The notes under the pieces are model-generated. The model was not told where the DNA came from. It did no database searches and was given only the letters and a program-made list of their open reading frames with translations. This document shows, piece by piece, positions 20,370 to 32,035 of a DNA stretch of 64,000 nucleotides (the first letter of the stretch is position 1; each line of letters begins with the position of its first letter). Source of the DNA: Conus ventricosus (taxonomy: Eukaryota; Mollusca; Gastropoda; Neogastropoda; Conidae); NCBI GenBank assembly GCA_018398815.1, contig JAFLJL010014716.1:30001-94000 (forward strand). Reading direction: 5' to 3'. The position numbers and the translations under genes are program-made.

Positions 20370-20602
20370 TGTTTATTGTTTACGGTACCCTGCCTCATTT
20401 CATTTCCAATTTAAAAAAAATAAATAAAAATACTGTTTTTTTTGCTTTAATAATTTGTTATTTTCAGTCTCAAAATGCCACAGATTGCCACAGTATTGAA
20501 TGTAGCAAACCCAAATTTTTCCAGGGGGGGGGGGGGGGGGGGCTGCCCCCGGACCCCACAGCCTGTTCCTCTTTTTTCCTTTTTGGAGAGTCCCCACCCC
20601 TG

Positions 20603-20830
20603 ATGAGAGAGAAGTGCATTGCCTCTGTGTGGAAATTGCCATATTATCACGTATCCCCAGACTTTTATGAGAGAGAAGAGCATTGCCTCTGTGAGGAACT
20701 TTGCCTTATTTTCAGGAATCCCCAGAACTTTTTCCAGAGAGAAGCAGCATTTGCCTTGGTGTGGAAACTTTGCCTTATTAATCTGGAAGCCCGAAACTTT
20801 TTATCAGAGAGAAGAGCATTGAAGCGAAAT
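20603..20830 (+). repeat. 66-bp minisatellite, right flank of the composite, degenerate
   Basis: About 3.5 units of the 66-bp repeat resume after the hAT right end. They carry many single-base gains and losses (for example TTTTTCCAGAGAGAAGCAGC) not seen on the left side. Confidence 0.8.
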
Positions 20831-20865
20831 CGGTTGTTTCAAAGATCATTGTTGTGTTGACACAG

Positions 20866-21030
20866 ATTGGCACTTCCTACGTTTCTGGCGGAGACGTTCA
20901 ACTACCTGTACCTGTTGTTTGCGGAGAAGGAGCGACATGGTATTGGACATCGATGACTGCATCTTCACCACTGATGCCCATCTTCTCCACTGTCTCTGTC
21001 CATGGGAAACCTGTCTGTATCTGTGCCCAG
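20866..21030 (+). CDS. EDEM3: EDEM3 exon with the 'TTDAHLL' calcium-site segment, carrying indels
   Basis: After TTGACACAG the sequence reads, allowing several one-base errors, MDSF then FLAETFNYLYLLFAEKE (clean), and after one extra base DMVLDIDDCIFTTDAHLL. This is the EDEM3 segment that follows 'EDR/EDQ' at the end of the preceding exon (4414-4538). The Thr of this motif binds calcium in GH47 enzymes. The indels at 20866-20885, near 20933 and at about 20987 are probably sequencing errors, because they match the error style of the surrounding region. The end is uncertain: a donor-like CCCAG/GTCGCG at 21030 begins the next minisatellite. Confidence 0.8.
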
Positions 21031-22060
21031 GTCGCGTTTGGCCATCTGCAACCTGTTCTGTAATCTGTTGACCCAAGCGTGAGTACTTGTCCATTGGCAT
21101 CCTTGTCTGTATCTGTGCCCAAGGTGCGTTGGAGTGTTGGTGTGCTTCTCAATGGGTTTACCTGTATGTTATCTGTGTCCAAGGTGCGTATGTCATTGGC
21201 AACCCTGTCTGTATCTGAGACCAAGGTGCGTAAGGAGTGTTGGTGCTGCTTCTCCATGGGTTTACCTGTTGTTGTCTGTGGCCAAAGGTGCGTATGTCCT
21301 TTGGCAACCTGTCTGTATCTGATGCCCAAAGGTGCGTAGGAGTGTTGCTTGTGCTTCTCCCTTGGGTTGGTACCTAGTCTGGGTCTGTGACCAAGGTGCG
21401 TAGGAGTGTTGCTGTTCTTCTTCAATGGGGTTTACCTGTCTGTTTTCTGTTGCCCAAGGTGCGTTTATGTCCTATTGGCAACTGTCTGTATCTGTGCCCA
21501 AGCGTGCGTAAGGGTGTTGCTGTGCTTCTCCATTGGCTAACTGTCTGTATCTGTGCACACAAGGTTGCGCTTTGTCCATTGGCAACCTGTATGTATCCTG
21601 TTGCCCAAGGTGCGTTATGTCCATGGCTACTGTCTGTATCTGTGCCCAAGGTGCGTAGGATAGGAGTGTTTGCTGTGCTTCTCCATTTGGAAACGGTTGT
21701 ATCTGTGCCCAAGGTGCGTATGTCCATTGGCTACCTGTCTCGTATCTGTGACCAAGGTGCGTATGTCATGGCAACCTGTCTGTATCTGTGCCAAGGTGCG
21801 TAGGATGTGTTGCTGTGCTTCCTCCATTGGCAACCTGTCTGTATCTGTTGCCCAAGGTGTGTATGTCCATTGGCAACCTGTCTGTATCTGTGCCCAAGGT
21901 GTGATGTCCATTGGGAACCTGTCTGTATCTGATTGCCAAAGGTGGTATGTTCCATGGCAACCTGTCTGTATCTTGTGACATAGTGTGTATGTCCATTGGC
22001 AACCTGTTCTGTTTCTTTGCCCAAGGTGCCTAGGGTGTGCGTTGGTGTACTCCGGCTCTC
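21031..22060 (+). repeat. ~42-bp donor-like minisatellite, degenerate
   Basis: Units of CTGTCTGTATCTGTGCCCAA followed by GGTGCGTATGTCCATTGGCAAC, plus longer variants with AGTGTTGCTGTGCTTCTCC. Each unit contains AAG/GTGCGT, a usable 5' splice site pattern. The array starts directly at the end of the preceding EDEM3 exon. Many indels are present. Confidence 0.75.
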
Positions 22061-22374
22061 TCATGGGTCTTGATGTCTTTGTGTATATGTGTGCTGTTTG
22101 TATCAGTGCATGGATGTGAATGCGTTTTTTGGTCTTGATGCCCTATCTCCATCAGTGGATTTATTGAATAAGATTTTGTCTCATTCTCTTTTTTTTTTCT
22201 TGCTGGTTTATTTCCCAAAATTTCAGACAGGAGCTCGATCAGTTTTGAAATTTGACATACTTTTGAAAAAGAATTCGCCAAACCTTTAGCTCCACATCGC
22301 AAATCTTGTCTGATAAATTCTGGTAGTGGATTTGCAGTTTGCGGGACATTTGGAATGTTGTTGTGTTTGGTCAT
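22030..22374 (-). CDS. Unrecognised open frame in a non-repetitive island
   Basis: The - strand 114-codon frame has a plausible protein-like middle (PLPEFIRQDLRCGAKGLANS, then FSKVCQISKLIELLSEI) and a His/Thr-rich tail. No family is recognised. It sits between two minisatellites and may be a fragment of a mobile element ORF. Confidence 0.25.
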   Translation of the reverse strand: MTKHNNIPNVPQTANPLPEFIRQDLRCGAKGLANSFSKVCQISKLIELLSEILGNKPARKKKENETKSYSINPLMEIGHQDQKTHSHPCTDTNSTHIHKDIKTHERAGVHQRTP

Positions 22375-22499
22375 GTTTATTTCTGATGGCTTGTGGTATA
22401 TTTGTTATTTCATACGTTCCTGGACCATTCTTGATCTTCAAAGTGACTAGTGTCACTCCAAGTCTGAAAGCCGGTTGTAAGGGCCTCTGGTAGATTGTG

Positions 22500-24985
22500 T
22501 GCATGGCTTCTGAGTGTGTAGTGTGTGGCACTGCTTTCTGAGTTGTGTAGTGTGTGCATGGCTTTCTGTGTTTGTAATGATTCAGTGTTCAGGGCACTGG
22601 TAGTGTGTGCATGGCTTCTGATTTGTAATGATTCATTGTGTAAGGGCAAGACTAGTGTGTGCATGGCTTCTGAGTTGTGTAGTGGTGCATGGCTTTCTGA
22701 GTTGTTATGCTTCAGTGTAAGGGCACTGATAGTGTGTGCATTGGCTTTCTGAGTTGTGGAGTGTGTGCACGGCTTTCTGGAGTTGTGTAGTGTGTGCATG
22801 GCTTTCTGAGTTGTAATTGATTCAGTGTAAGGGCACTGGTAGTGTGTGCATGGCTTTCTGAGTTGTGTAGTGTGTGCATGCTTTCGGAGTTGCTAATTGG
22901 TGTCAGTGGAAGGGGCCACTGGTTGTGTGTGCAACGGCTTTCTGAGTTTTTAATGGGATTCAGTTGTATGGGCACTGGTTTAGAGTAGTGCTCGGCTTTT
23001 GAGTTGTAATGATTCAGTTGTATGAGGAACTGGTAGGTGTGCATGGCTTTCTGGATGTAATGATTCAGTGTATGGGAACTGGTAAGTGTGTGCATGGCTT
23101 TCTGAGTTGTTAATGATTCATTGTGTAAGGGCACTGGTAGTGTGTGCATGGCTTTCTGAGTTGTGTAGTGTGTGCACGACTTTCTGAGTTGTGTAGTTGT
23201 GTGCTCGGCTTTCGACGTTGTGTGCTGTGTGGCATGGCTTTCTGAGTTGTAATGATTCAGTTAAGGGCACTGGTAGTGTTGTGCATGGCTTTCTGAGTTG
23301 TAATGATTCATTGTAAGGGTACTGGTAGTGTGTTGCATGGTTTTCTTGTGGTTGTGTAGTGTGTGCACGGCTTTCTGAGTTGTAATGATTCAGTGTAAGG
23401 GCACTGTAGTGTGTGCATGGCTTTCTGAGTTGTTGTAGTGTGTGCATGGCTTTCTGAGTTGTAATGATTCTGTGTAGGGCACTGTTAGGTGTGTGCATGG
23501 CTTCTGGAGTTGTGTTGTAATGAGGTGCATGGCTTTCTGTGTTGTGTTTTAGTGTGTGCATGGTTTCTGACTCTGTAATGATTCAGTGTAAGGGCACTGG
23601 TAGTGTGTGCATGGCTTTCTGAGTTGTGTAGTGGTGTGCATGGCTTTCTGAGGTGTAATGATTTCAGTGTATAGGGCACTGGTAGTGGGTGCATGGCTTT
23701 TCTGAGTTGTTTCGTGTGTGCATTGCTTTCTGAGTTGTTAATGATTCAGTGTAAGGGCACTGGTTAGTGTGTGCCATGGCTTTCTGAGTTGTGTAGTAGT
23801 GTGGCAGTTTCTGAGTTGTGTAGTGTCGTGCATGGGAGCTTTCTGAGTTGTGTAGTGTGTGCTCTGCTTTCTGAGTGTGTAGTGTGTGCATGGGGGGCCT
23901 TTCTGAGTTGTGTAGTGTGTGCATGGCTTTATGAGTGTTTGGTAGGTGTGTGCCATGGCTTTCTGAGTTGTGTTTTGTTGTGCTCTGGCTTTATGTGTTG
24001 TGTAGTGTAGTGTGTGCACTGCTTTCTGAGTTGTGTAGTGTTGGTGGTGCAAAGCTTTCTGAGTTGTTTGTTGGTCTGTTTGGTGTTGTGCATGGGCTTT
24101 CTGTGGTTGTGTAGTGTGTGCACGGCTTTCTGAGTTGTAATGATTCAGTAGGTAGAGGGCCATGTCGTTGTGTGCTTAGGCTTTCTGAGTTTTTGTGTAG
24201 TGTGTGCATGGCTTTCTGTGTTGGGTAGTGGGGGTTGCAAAAAAAACCAAAAAGCCTTTGTTTTCTGAGTTGTGTAGTTGTGCATGGCTTTCTGTGTCGA
24301 GTTGTGTAGTGTGTGCATGGCTCTTTTGAGTTGTGTTGTTTGGTGCATGGCTTTCTGAGTGGTGTAGTGTGTGAACAAGCTTTCTGAGTGTTGTGTTGTG
24401 TGTGCATGGCCTCTTTTCTGACTTGTGTAGTGTGTGCATGGCTTTCTGAGTTGTAATGATTCAGTGTAAGGGCCTGGTTTAGTGTGTGCACGGATCGTTC
24501 TGAGTTGTAATGATTCAGTGTAAGGGGGGCGCTGGTTGTGTGGTGCGTGGCTTTTGTGGGGTGTGTGTGCACAGCTCTCTTTGGAGTCTGTGTTGTGTCT
24601 TGTCTGTGCATGGCATTCTGAGTTTGGTGTAGTTGTGTGCTCAGGCCTTTCTGAGTTGTGTAGTGTGTGCATGGCTTTCTGAGTTGTGTAGTGTGGTGTA
24701 TAGTGTGTGCACTTGGCTTTCTGAGTTGTGTAGTTGTGTGCATGGCTTTCTGTAGTTATTTTTTGGGGTGTAGTGTATGCACAGGCTTTTTCTGAGTTGT
24801 TGTTTGTCCCTGTCTGTGCATGCTTTTCTGATGTGTGTTATGTGTGCTCTGGCTTTCTGAGTTGTGTGTAGTGTTGACAACACCAATCACTGCACAGCTT
24901 GCTGAGTTGTGTAGTGTGTTGCCACAGCTTTATGAGTTGTAATGATTCGCAGTGTAAGGGCATTGTTGTGTGTTGCACAGCTCTC
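22500..24985 (+). repeat. 28/52-bp minisatellite, degenerate
   Basis: About 55-60 units based on GTGTGTGCATGGCTTTCTGA followed by GTTGTGTA. Some are extended with ATGATTCAGTGTAAGGGCAC. The unit boundaries drift through frequent indels. No gene is seen. Confidence 0.85.
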
Positions 24986-26090
24986 TTTGTTGTAATTGAT
25001 TGAGGGTGCCTGGGGCAAAGCCCCAGGACACCCCCTGGACACAGCTCTCTTTGTTGTAATGTTTGAAGTGGTGTGCTTGCTGGCGGCAGCAGCCCCCCCA
25101 GACTAATGCCCAGGACTCAGCTCTCTTTGTGGAATTGGTTTCTGGTGGTGCGTGGGGGATGCCCCATGGTTCACAATCATGTTACATGGTCTCAGCTATC
25201 TGTGTTTTAATGTAATGATTTTCAGTGGTGTGGGAGGCTGCAACCATTACAATGCTGCTCTTTCTTTGTTTTGTATTTGGTTCTAGTGGTGCGGGGCCCA
25301 AGCCCCTGGTTCAAAACGAAGTTTTTACATGGAATCAGACTACTTCTCGCGATCTACAGATCTCTCTTGGTTGTAATGATTCTGTGGTGCTGGGCAAGCC
25401 CAAAAGACATCGCTCTCTCTTTGTTGTAATGATTCAGTGTGGGTGCTTGGGAGGCAGCCCCATGTAGCCCCATGGTTAACACTCAGTTACATGGACAACA
25501 GCTCTCTTTGTTTGTTAATGATTCAGTGGTGCTGGGGAGCCAAGACACTGCTCATCTTGTTGTATTGTTTTCAAGTGGTGCTGGGGCCGCCCCAGACACT
25601 GCTATCTTTGTGTAAATGATTTTCAGTTGGTGCTGGGGCGCCCCCTTGGTTCACACTCAGTTACATGGGTACACAGTTCTCTCTTTGTTGTAATGATTCA
25701 GTGGTTGCTGGGGCTAGCCACATGGTTCTCACTCAGTTACATTTGGTCACAGCTTCTCCTGTGTTGATTTGTTGTAATGATTTCAGTGGTGCTGGGGCCG
25801 AGCAAACCAGCCCCAAGAGACCCAAAAGCAGCCCCCAAGACACCAGCTATCTTTGTTGTAATGTCAGTTGGTGCTGGGGCACTGCCCCATGGTTTTCACA
25901 CTCAGTTTACATGGACTCAGTCTCTTTGTTGTAAAAAAAATTTTTTTGATTTCAGTGGTCGTGCATGGGCTAAGACCCCAACCCAAAGACACAGATGCTC
26001 TCTTTTGTTGTAATGATTCAGTGGTGCTGGGGCCCAAGCCCCTTGGGCACCCCATGGTTCTCTCTCACTCTGTTACATGGGACTGTTGTG
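24986..26090 (+). repeat. Long-unit minisatellite sharing a core with the previous array
   Basis: About 14 irregular units containing CTCTCTTTGTTGTAATGATT, CAGTGGTGCTGGGGC and CCCCATGGTTCACACTCAGT. The TTGTAATGATTCAGTG core is shared with 22500-24985. Confidence 0.8.
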
Positions 26091-26760
26091 TCGCTTGCTG
26101 TTCATCGTCTTGCTTGACATTAGCAAAGAATTGGGTAATTTTAAAAGTTTCGTTAACTCTAACAATGCACTTCTTTTGTAAAACAGTGGCTATTTTCTCC
26201 ATTACTGCTGCCCTATGGTGGTGCTGCGTCTCTTTAAACTCAAAGCTTTCCAAGTATCTGTGTGGAAGGCAAAAAGGTACGGGTTGCCTCGGCTGGCGGG
26301 TGGTGTAACAGGAGTTTGGGTAGTGTAGTGTAGGTAGTTGACAGTTGAGTAATGTGACAAGTTTATGTTTTTAAATGTTAGTTGATTGAAATTAGTAGAT
26401 ATGAATTGAGTGGTGGTAAAAGTTGTCTTGTTGAATGTGATGTAAGAAAGTGAGGTTGCGAGAGTAATGTAAAGGAGTCAGTGGATGTAACAAAGCGGTG
26501 GTTATTTTGGCTCCCATGCCCGCTGTCAAGTAGTTGATCCAACATACTATTGCAGAGCTCCTGCTTATATCTTTCATCCATTACAACCCGGGTTTTAGTT
26601 TCATCTACCATTCCTTCCTGCCATGCAGCCTGGAAATCATGTTCTCGCAGTAAGGAAGGGCTTTGAATTTCGTGCGAGAAAAAAGTAGCGGAGTCGCCCG
26701 TTATTTGGTACACGTCATATCTATTGATCGGGGTCACTTGTGGGGCAGTGTTTATGAATG
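26065..26760 (-). other. Unrecognised coding-like island, minus strand
   Basis: Two - strand frames (26737-26378 and 26253-26065) have protein-like composition (for example SLLREHDFQAAWQEGMVDET and FEFKETQHHHRAAVMEKIAT). They could be parts of one decayed protein. No domain is recognised. Confidence 0.25.
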
Positions 26761-27240
26761 GAATGGGATGCTGACGGCCCCTACCCCTCCTCCCCCGCCC
26801 TTTCAGTCTGGGAAAGTGGTTTCGCTGCTCTTTTTTGGCGGTTTGCTACTGCCACGTGGCAGTTCTCACTTTGCACTTCTTCCCTTTGTTTCTCTGAATC
26901 AAAGAATGAAGGAATACTTGATTTAAGAATCTAGGAACAAGGGGGAAGGAAGGAATGGTTCATAGAAAAGGTGAGAGGAAATTGGAATGAATGAAAGAGG
27001 TTTTTACTCTCTTCAGTTCTGTCCCTTGAATTGTGATCACCTGGTGTATAGACGGTTTTTACTTCCCAGAATTATGGGCATTTTTGTTTTCTGAAGCAGT
27101 GCATCACCCTAATAATAACCCGAAGACAAGAAATAGACACATTAATCACAAAAATATTATTTATTTAGAAATAAAGTGCAGAATGTTACAAAAAAAAATT
27201 TCAGAAAATTCATGCAATTTGGCAAAAAATCTCATAAATG
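26761..27240. other. No identifiable gene
   Basis: Unique, AT-leaning sequence without repeat structure or recognisable coding segments. Confidence 0.5.
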
Positions 27241-27254
27241 TTCAGAGTTAAGGT

Positions 27255-27612
27255 TCTGTGTGTTAGGGTTTCCTTTTTTGTTTTCTCTTCTGTCCTGGAT
27301 TCATTTGTCCTTTGTGGGGGACGTGTTCCAGGATTCGCAGAGAGGGCAGTACTCCTTCAAGGTGGAAATCAGGCCCCATCTCTGACAGCTATGTCACACC
27401 TCCCGTCTGTGGATGAACGAAGAAGGAAGCAGGATGAGGATGGTGACGGACAGTGAAGACAGTGTGGAAAGTGGGAATGGACGGGATAGAGTGAGGGAGA
27501 AACATGTGCCCGGGTTGCACAACCACGCAATGAGGCTGGGCCAGGGCTACCCCACACTGTGCGCTCCCACGTCCAGGCACCGGGTCAGCCGTTCCAAGCC
27601 CACGGTCAGGAG
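27255..27612 (+). other. Exon-like GC-richer segment, unassigned
   Basis: A GC-rich island reads, in one + frame, GSRMRMVTDSEDSVESGNG and then HNHAMRLGQGYPTLCAPTSR before a possible donor (GTCAG/GAGTAAGTG or CAGGA/GTAAGT near 27612). It stands out from its surroundings and could be a later exon of the gene in the left block. I do not recognise the protein, and an in-frame stop occurs near 27385. Confidence 0.25.
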
Positions 27613-27624
27613 TAAGTGTGTCGG

Positions 27625-27970
27625 TGTCTGTCTGTTCTGTGTGTGTGGAGAGGGGGGGGGGGGGGGGGGGGAGTTTGACGGTGTGTGTTGTAGGTGTGTG
27701 GTGTGCTTGCGCGGGCTACGCGTTGGTGTGTGTGTGTGTGTTGTGTGTGTGTGTTTGTGTGTGTGTGTGTTTGTGTGTGTGTGCATGGATGTTGCTGGGT
27801 GGTTCGGAAGTGATGCTGTTGGCATTGTGCAAGCAGGCATGTGTGTGTGGTGTTGTTGTTGTTTTGTTGTTGTTGTAGTTTGGTTTGTTGATGTGTGTGT
27901 TTGTGTGTGTGTTGTCCATTGTGGTGTGATATGTGTGAGAGAGGAAAAGATGGGTGTGTGCTGTTAGTTG
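27625..27970 (+). repeat. G-run and TG-rich low-complexity tract
   Basis: A run of about 22 G at 27650-27671, then imperfect TG/GTTG repeats to about 27915. Confidence 0.85.
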
Positions 27971-28039
27971 GAGACTTTACTGTGGGTAGGCATTAAAGAA
28001 GGGGGAAATTTTGGACATATCCAAGGCTCCTACCAAACG

Positions 28040-29420
28040 AAAAAAAGGGCAAAAAAAAAGTGTGGTTGTGGAGATGTGTGCATGTGATGAATGAATCCTA
28101 TACATTGTGAGTGCAGGGGTAAAGGGGTAAGTTGGGGGAGAGAGGTGTATGCAAGGTGTTGTTATGGTGTTCGTGCATTTGGGACAGTGTGATGATTTCC
28201 TAAATCCTATACACTGTGAGGTGCAGGGAATAAGTTGGGAGAGGTGTGTGCCAGGTGTTTTTGTTTTTGCAAGGTTGTAGTGCATTGCTGGACTGTGTTG
28301 ATGATTCCTATACACTAGTGTGTGCTGTGGGATAAGTTGGGAGTGGTTGTTGCCAAGGGGTTGCAAGAGGTGTAGTGCATATTGTGGACAATACTTTGTC
28401 AGTACAGGGATATAAGTTGGGAGAGGTGGTTGCAATGTGTTGCATGGTGTATGCATTGTGGGACTTGTGAGGACTCTATACACTGTGTGTGAGGGATAAG
28501 TTTACATCCTGTGCGTTTGGGAGAGGTGTTGCAAGCGTTTGTAGTGCATTGTGGACTATGTGGTGTGATGAAATCCTATACAATTGTCAGTACAGGAATA
28601 TGTTGGGAGTGGTGTTGCAAGGTGTAGTGCATTGTGGGAAATGTGAATGATCCTTACTTTAATTTCGTCAGTGCACAAAGCGGGTAATTATGCTGGGGGT
28701 TAAGTGGGAGAGATGTTGCAAGGTTGTAGTGCATTGTGGACTATGTGATGTATCCTAATTACAACTGTGGGTGAGGGAAGGATTTATAAGTTGGGAGAGG
28801 TGTTGTAAGGTGTTGCAAGGTTGTAGTGCATTGTGGACAATGTGATGAATCCTATAAATGTGGGTTGCAGGGGATAGGGACAATAAGTTGCGGAGAGGTG
28901 GTTTTGTAAGGTTGTTTGTTGCAACTCGGTTGTTTGTTTGAGTGTATAGTGCATTGTGGGACAATGTGATGAATCCTTACATGTGGGTTACTGCTGCAGG
29001 ATAAGTTGGGGAGAGGTGTTGCAAGGTGTATTGTAGTGCATTGTTGTGAGGACAGTGTTGTTTTTGTTTGTGATGAATCCTAATTACACTGTGGGTGCAG
29101 TTATAAGTTGGGGACAGAGAGAGAGAGAGGGTTGTATGTTGTTGTTGCAAGGTTGTATGCATTGTGGTCAATGTGGTGAATCCTATCCATTGTAGTGCAA
29201 GGGATAAATAAGTTGGTGTAGAGAGAGAGTTGGGAGGAGAGGTGTTGTTGTTTGCAATTTTTGTTGTTTGTTGCAAAGTTGTTTGTTGCAAGATGCAAGG
29301 TGTGGTGCTTTGTGGACAATGTAATGAATCCTATTACACTGTCGGTGCAGGGATTTTTGTGGAGAGAGGTGTTTGCAAGGTGTAGTAGTTTATTATTTGT
29401 TTTGTGCATTGCAGACAATG
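28040..29420 (+). repeat. ~70-75-bp minisatellite, degenerate
   Basis: About 18 units containing GGATAAGTTGGGAGAGGTGT, TGCAAGGTGTAGTGCATTGT and GATGAATCCTATACACTGTG. Each carries ATAAGTTGG and frequent indels. Confidence 0.85.
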
Positions 29421-30750
29421 TTGGAAGAAAAGCAATAGAGAGGGGGAGTAGTGCTTGATTATTGCATGTTAAATGAATGCTGTTGTGTGAAACCATTACA
29501 TAAAATATACTTGCTATTCACTTGTACTTGTAGTTTCTGTTGTGTATGTATAAACTTCTGTGTGTTATTTGGGCATGTTATGATTTGAGGGAGCAGTTAG
29601 ATCAGTGTTAGGTAATGTTTTATTAACTTTCATATTGCCATTATTATGTGTTTCTGTGTATATCCAGAGAAGCAGAAAAGTAATGTTAGAGAGGAGGGAA
29701 GATGGTGATTGTGCATGGCGTTATTGCATTCATTGTTTGTGATGTATTTTGATCTCTCATTATTTCCCACTAACTGTTGATATAGGGTCTAACAAGGTTT
29801 GTCTAGGAAATATTTGCAATAATTACTCCAAGTGTGTTTGTGTTTTTTTTAACCATTAGATTGTAGCGTTTTAACTCCATTATTCAGAAGGAAATTGTTT
29901 TTTTTTTTTTCATGAAAGGGCATATGCATATGCATTTATGTTAGTGCATACAGTACTTCTTTGTTGCAGTTTGAATGATGTGCTATATTGGAAAATGTAA
30001 TTGTAATAAACCAGAGCTCATAGAATAGAATAGAAATAGGGTCTTGCGGGCCTGTGTGTTTGATTGAACGTGCTCTGAGGCTGAGGAAATGGAAATGGTA
30101 AGAAGATTCTATACGGTCACATAGGAAAATAGTGTGCTGCTGTGCTTTACATTGAAGGTATACACTGGTTGAAAGTACTGAGGAAAAGGGCGGGGAAATG
30201 TAGATCTATATTCAACACAGAAATACCTGAGCGGGAGAGTCAATTTGTGGTTTTGCATTGAAGAGTACACTGAGGTTGAACGTGCTGAGGAAGGTAATTG
30301 GAAAAAAATAGGAAAAATGTAGTAAGTTCTTATACATCACATTCGAAATGTTGCGGACAGCATGTGGTTTGCATTGAAGAGTTGCACTGGTTTTGAACTG
30401 TGCTTGGAGCATGGACAGACACAGAAACTGCTTTCAAATTCTCCCATTAATTTACATAGCCTAGACATCACAGCTCAGAACCAGAACTGATTGTAATGAT
30501 GTATTGGGATTAGTTTAGAATGTGAAAAAAAGCCTTTGGCTCACATTTGGAGAAAAAAAAAAGTAAAAAAAAAAAATGTTTCACTTTGTAGGCCTGAGAA
30601 ATGGAATACACAGTTCCATTTTATCCCATTGGATGCCTTACATGTTTTGATTTGTTTTTTTTGATTGTAACTTTGATTTTTGTATCCATCAATGACTTTT
30701 CCAATTTAACCATTGCTGCTGGTTGCTTTTTTTTTTCCTCTCCCTGCCTA
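29421..30750. other. AT-rich sequence with a 3-copy ~120-bp repeat
   Basis: No gene is seen. Three diverged ~120-bp tandem units lie at about 30050-30420, each with CATTGAAG followed by a GTACACTGG-like segment and GCTGAGGAA. Confidence 0.5.
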
Positions 30751-30833
30751 CCCCCCCCCCCCCCCACCACCCCCCACCCCCCCCCCCCCACCCCCCCCCC
30801 ACCCCAACACCCCCCACCACCACCACCACCCTC
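30751..30833 (+). repeat. Poly-C tract
   Basis: About 80 bases almost entirely C with occasional A. Its length is unlikely to be reliable. Confidence 0.9.
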
Positions 30834-30871
30834 CCCTTCTCTGTGAAACCGTTTTGTGGAAGAAATCCTCC

Positions 30872-30978
30872 TAGACCTTGGAGTCAGCTCATGCCTCAAG
30901 AAACAAAGGATGGAAGTGTTGAGGAGGCAGAAGAAGAAGAAAGTTTCAGCTGTGGAAATTCAGCTGCTCGTCAGGTCT
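30872..30978 (+). other. Possible exon-like acidic segment
   Basis: After CCTCCTAG the + frame reads QLMPQETKDGSVEEAEEEES then CGNSAARQ, up to CAG/GTCTGC. Acidic linkers occur in the C-terminal part of EDEM3, but no diagnostic residue supports this. Speculative. Confidence 0.2.
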
Positions 30979-31489
30979 GCATTAGCCTTGTGAAATCCTT
31001 TAGAGGTTCTGTTGCTGTTGGTGTTGTGGAATATGCAGGTGGTGGAGTTTCTAGGGAAGAAGGGAGTGGGGTGGTGGATGGAGAGGAATGAGAACAGAAA
31101 CGGGTGCAGAGATAAAGAGAACTGGGAAGAGAGGGTCGGCGTAGGTGACCATACATTACCGACTCACAGACACGCAGGTTTGTGGCGGGCATTGAAGGAG
31201 TGTTTGCTGAATGATTCAGCGCACTGAAGGAGCATTATGCATGCATGCAGAGGTAAGGAAATTCATGTACTGTGCATCAGTGCATGTGCACTTTCTAAAA
31301 CACTTCAGCACAGTCAGGGCATATGTATCTATAGGTACGCACCCAAACATTTCTGTCACACACATTACTTTTTTTTAGACTCATTTAACTCTCGTTGGTA
31401 CTCTCTGGTTTTCTGTTTATCCTTTGAGAGAAAGAAAACAACCAAGGGTTCCGGATCACCTGGAGATTGAGCACAAGGAGTACAAGCAA

Positions 31490-32035
31490 TACGGGGATCA
31501 CCGACCCCCCAGACTAACAGGTATATGAAGGAGTACAGAGTCAGAGAGATACCAAGACACCAGATGAAAGGAATGTATAAAGTACAAAGCAATACACAGG
31601 GTTACTGACCCACCAGACGAACAGGCTGTCTGAAGGAGTACAGGCACAGAGAGGTTACCAAGACACCACATGAAAGGAATGGTATAAAGTACAAAGCAAT
31701 CACAGGGTTACTGACCCACCAAGACGAAACAGGATGTCTGAAGAAATACAGAGCACAGAGAGTTACCAAGACACCAGATGAAAGGAAAAGTATAAAGTAC
31801 ACCCCCAATACACAGGGTTACTGACCACCAGACGAACAGGATGTCTGAATGAGTACAGAGCACAGAGAGTTACCAAGACACCAGATGAAAGGAATGTATA
31901 AGTCAAAGCAATAAAACAGGGTTACTGACCCACCAGACGAACAGGAGGTCTGAAGGAGTACAGAGCACAGAGAGTTACCAAGACACCAGATGAAAGGAAT
32001 GTATAAAGTACAAAGCAATACACAGGGTTAGTAAC
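31490..32035. repeat. ~106-bp minisatellite
   Basis: Five units containing GAGAGTTACCAAGACACCAG, ATGAAAGGAATGTATAAAGT and ACCCACCAGACGAACAGG, with small indels between units. Confidence 0.85.

Larger units (their letters stand above)
5770..20602. mobile_element. 14.8-kb composite hAT-type insertion
   Basis: The inverted ends are CAGGGGTGGG (5770) and CCCACCCCTG (ending 20602). ATGAG is duplicated outside both ends (5765-5769, 20603-20607) within a 66-bp minisatellite unit whose continuity is restored if the block is removed. A BED-finger transposase fragment lies near the left end. Five-bp target duplications are known for some hAT groups (hAT5), so I infer a hAT5-like founder later inflated by nested insertions. 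It contains a dispersed repeat, a pogo element with a LINE, a DIRS element and a long-TIR element. The right-block array has no such insertion in the part visible. Confidence 0.65.

Noticed and set aside
20400..20860. 173-codon + frame and its minus-strand partners with G/P runs
   Set aside because: They span a poly-G run and the 66-bp repeat at the end of the hAT composite.
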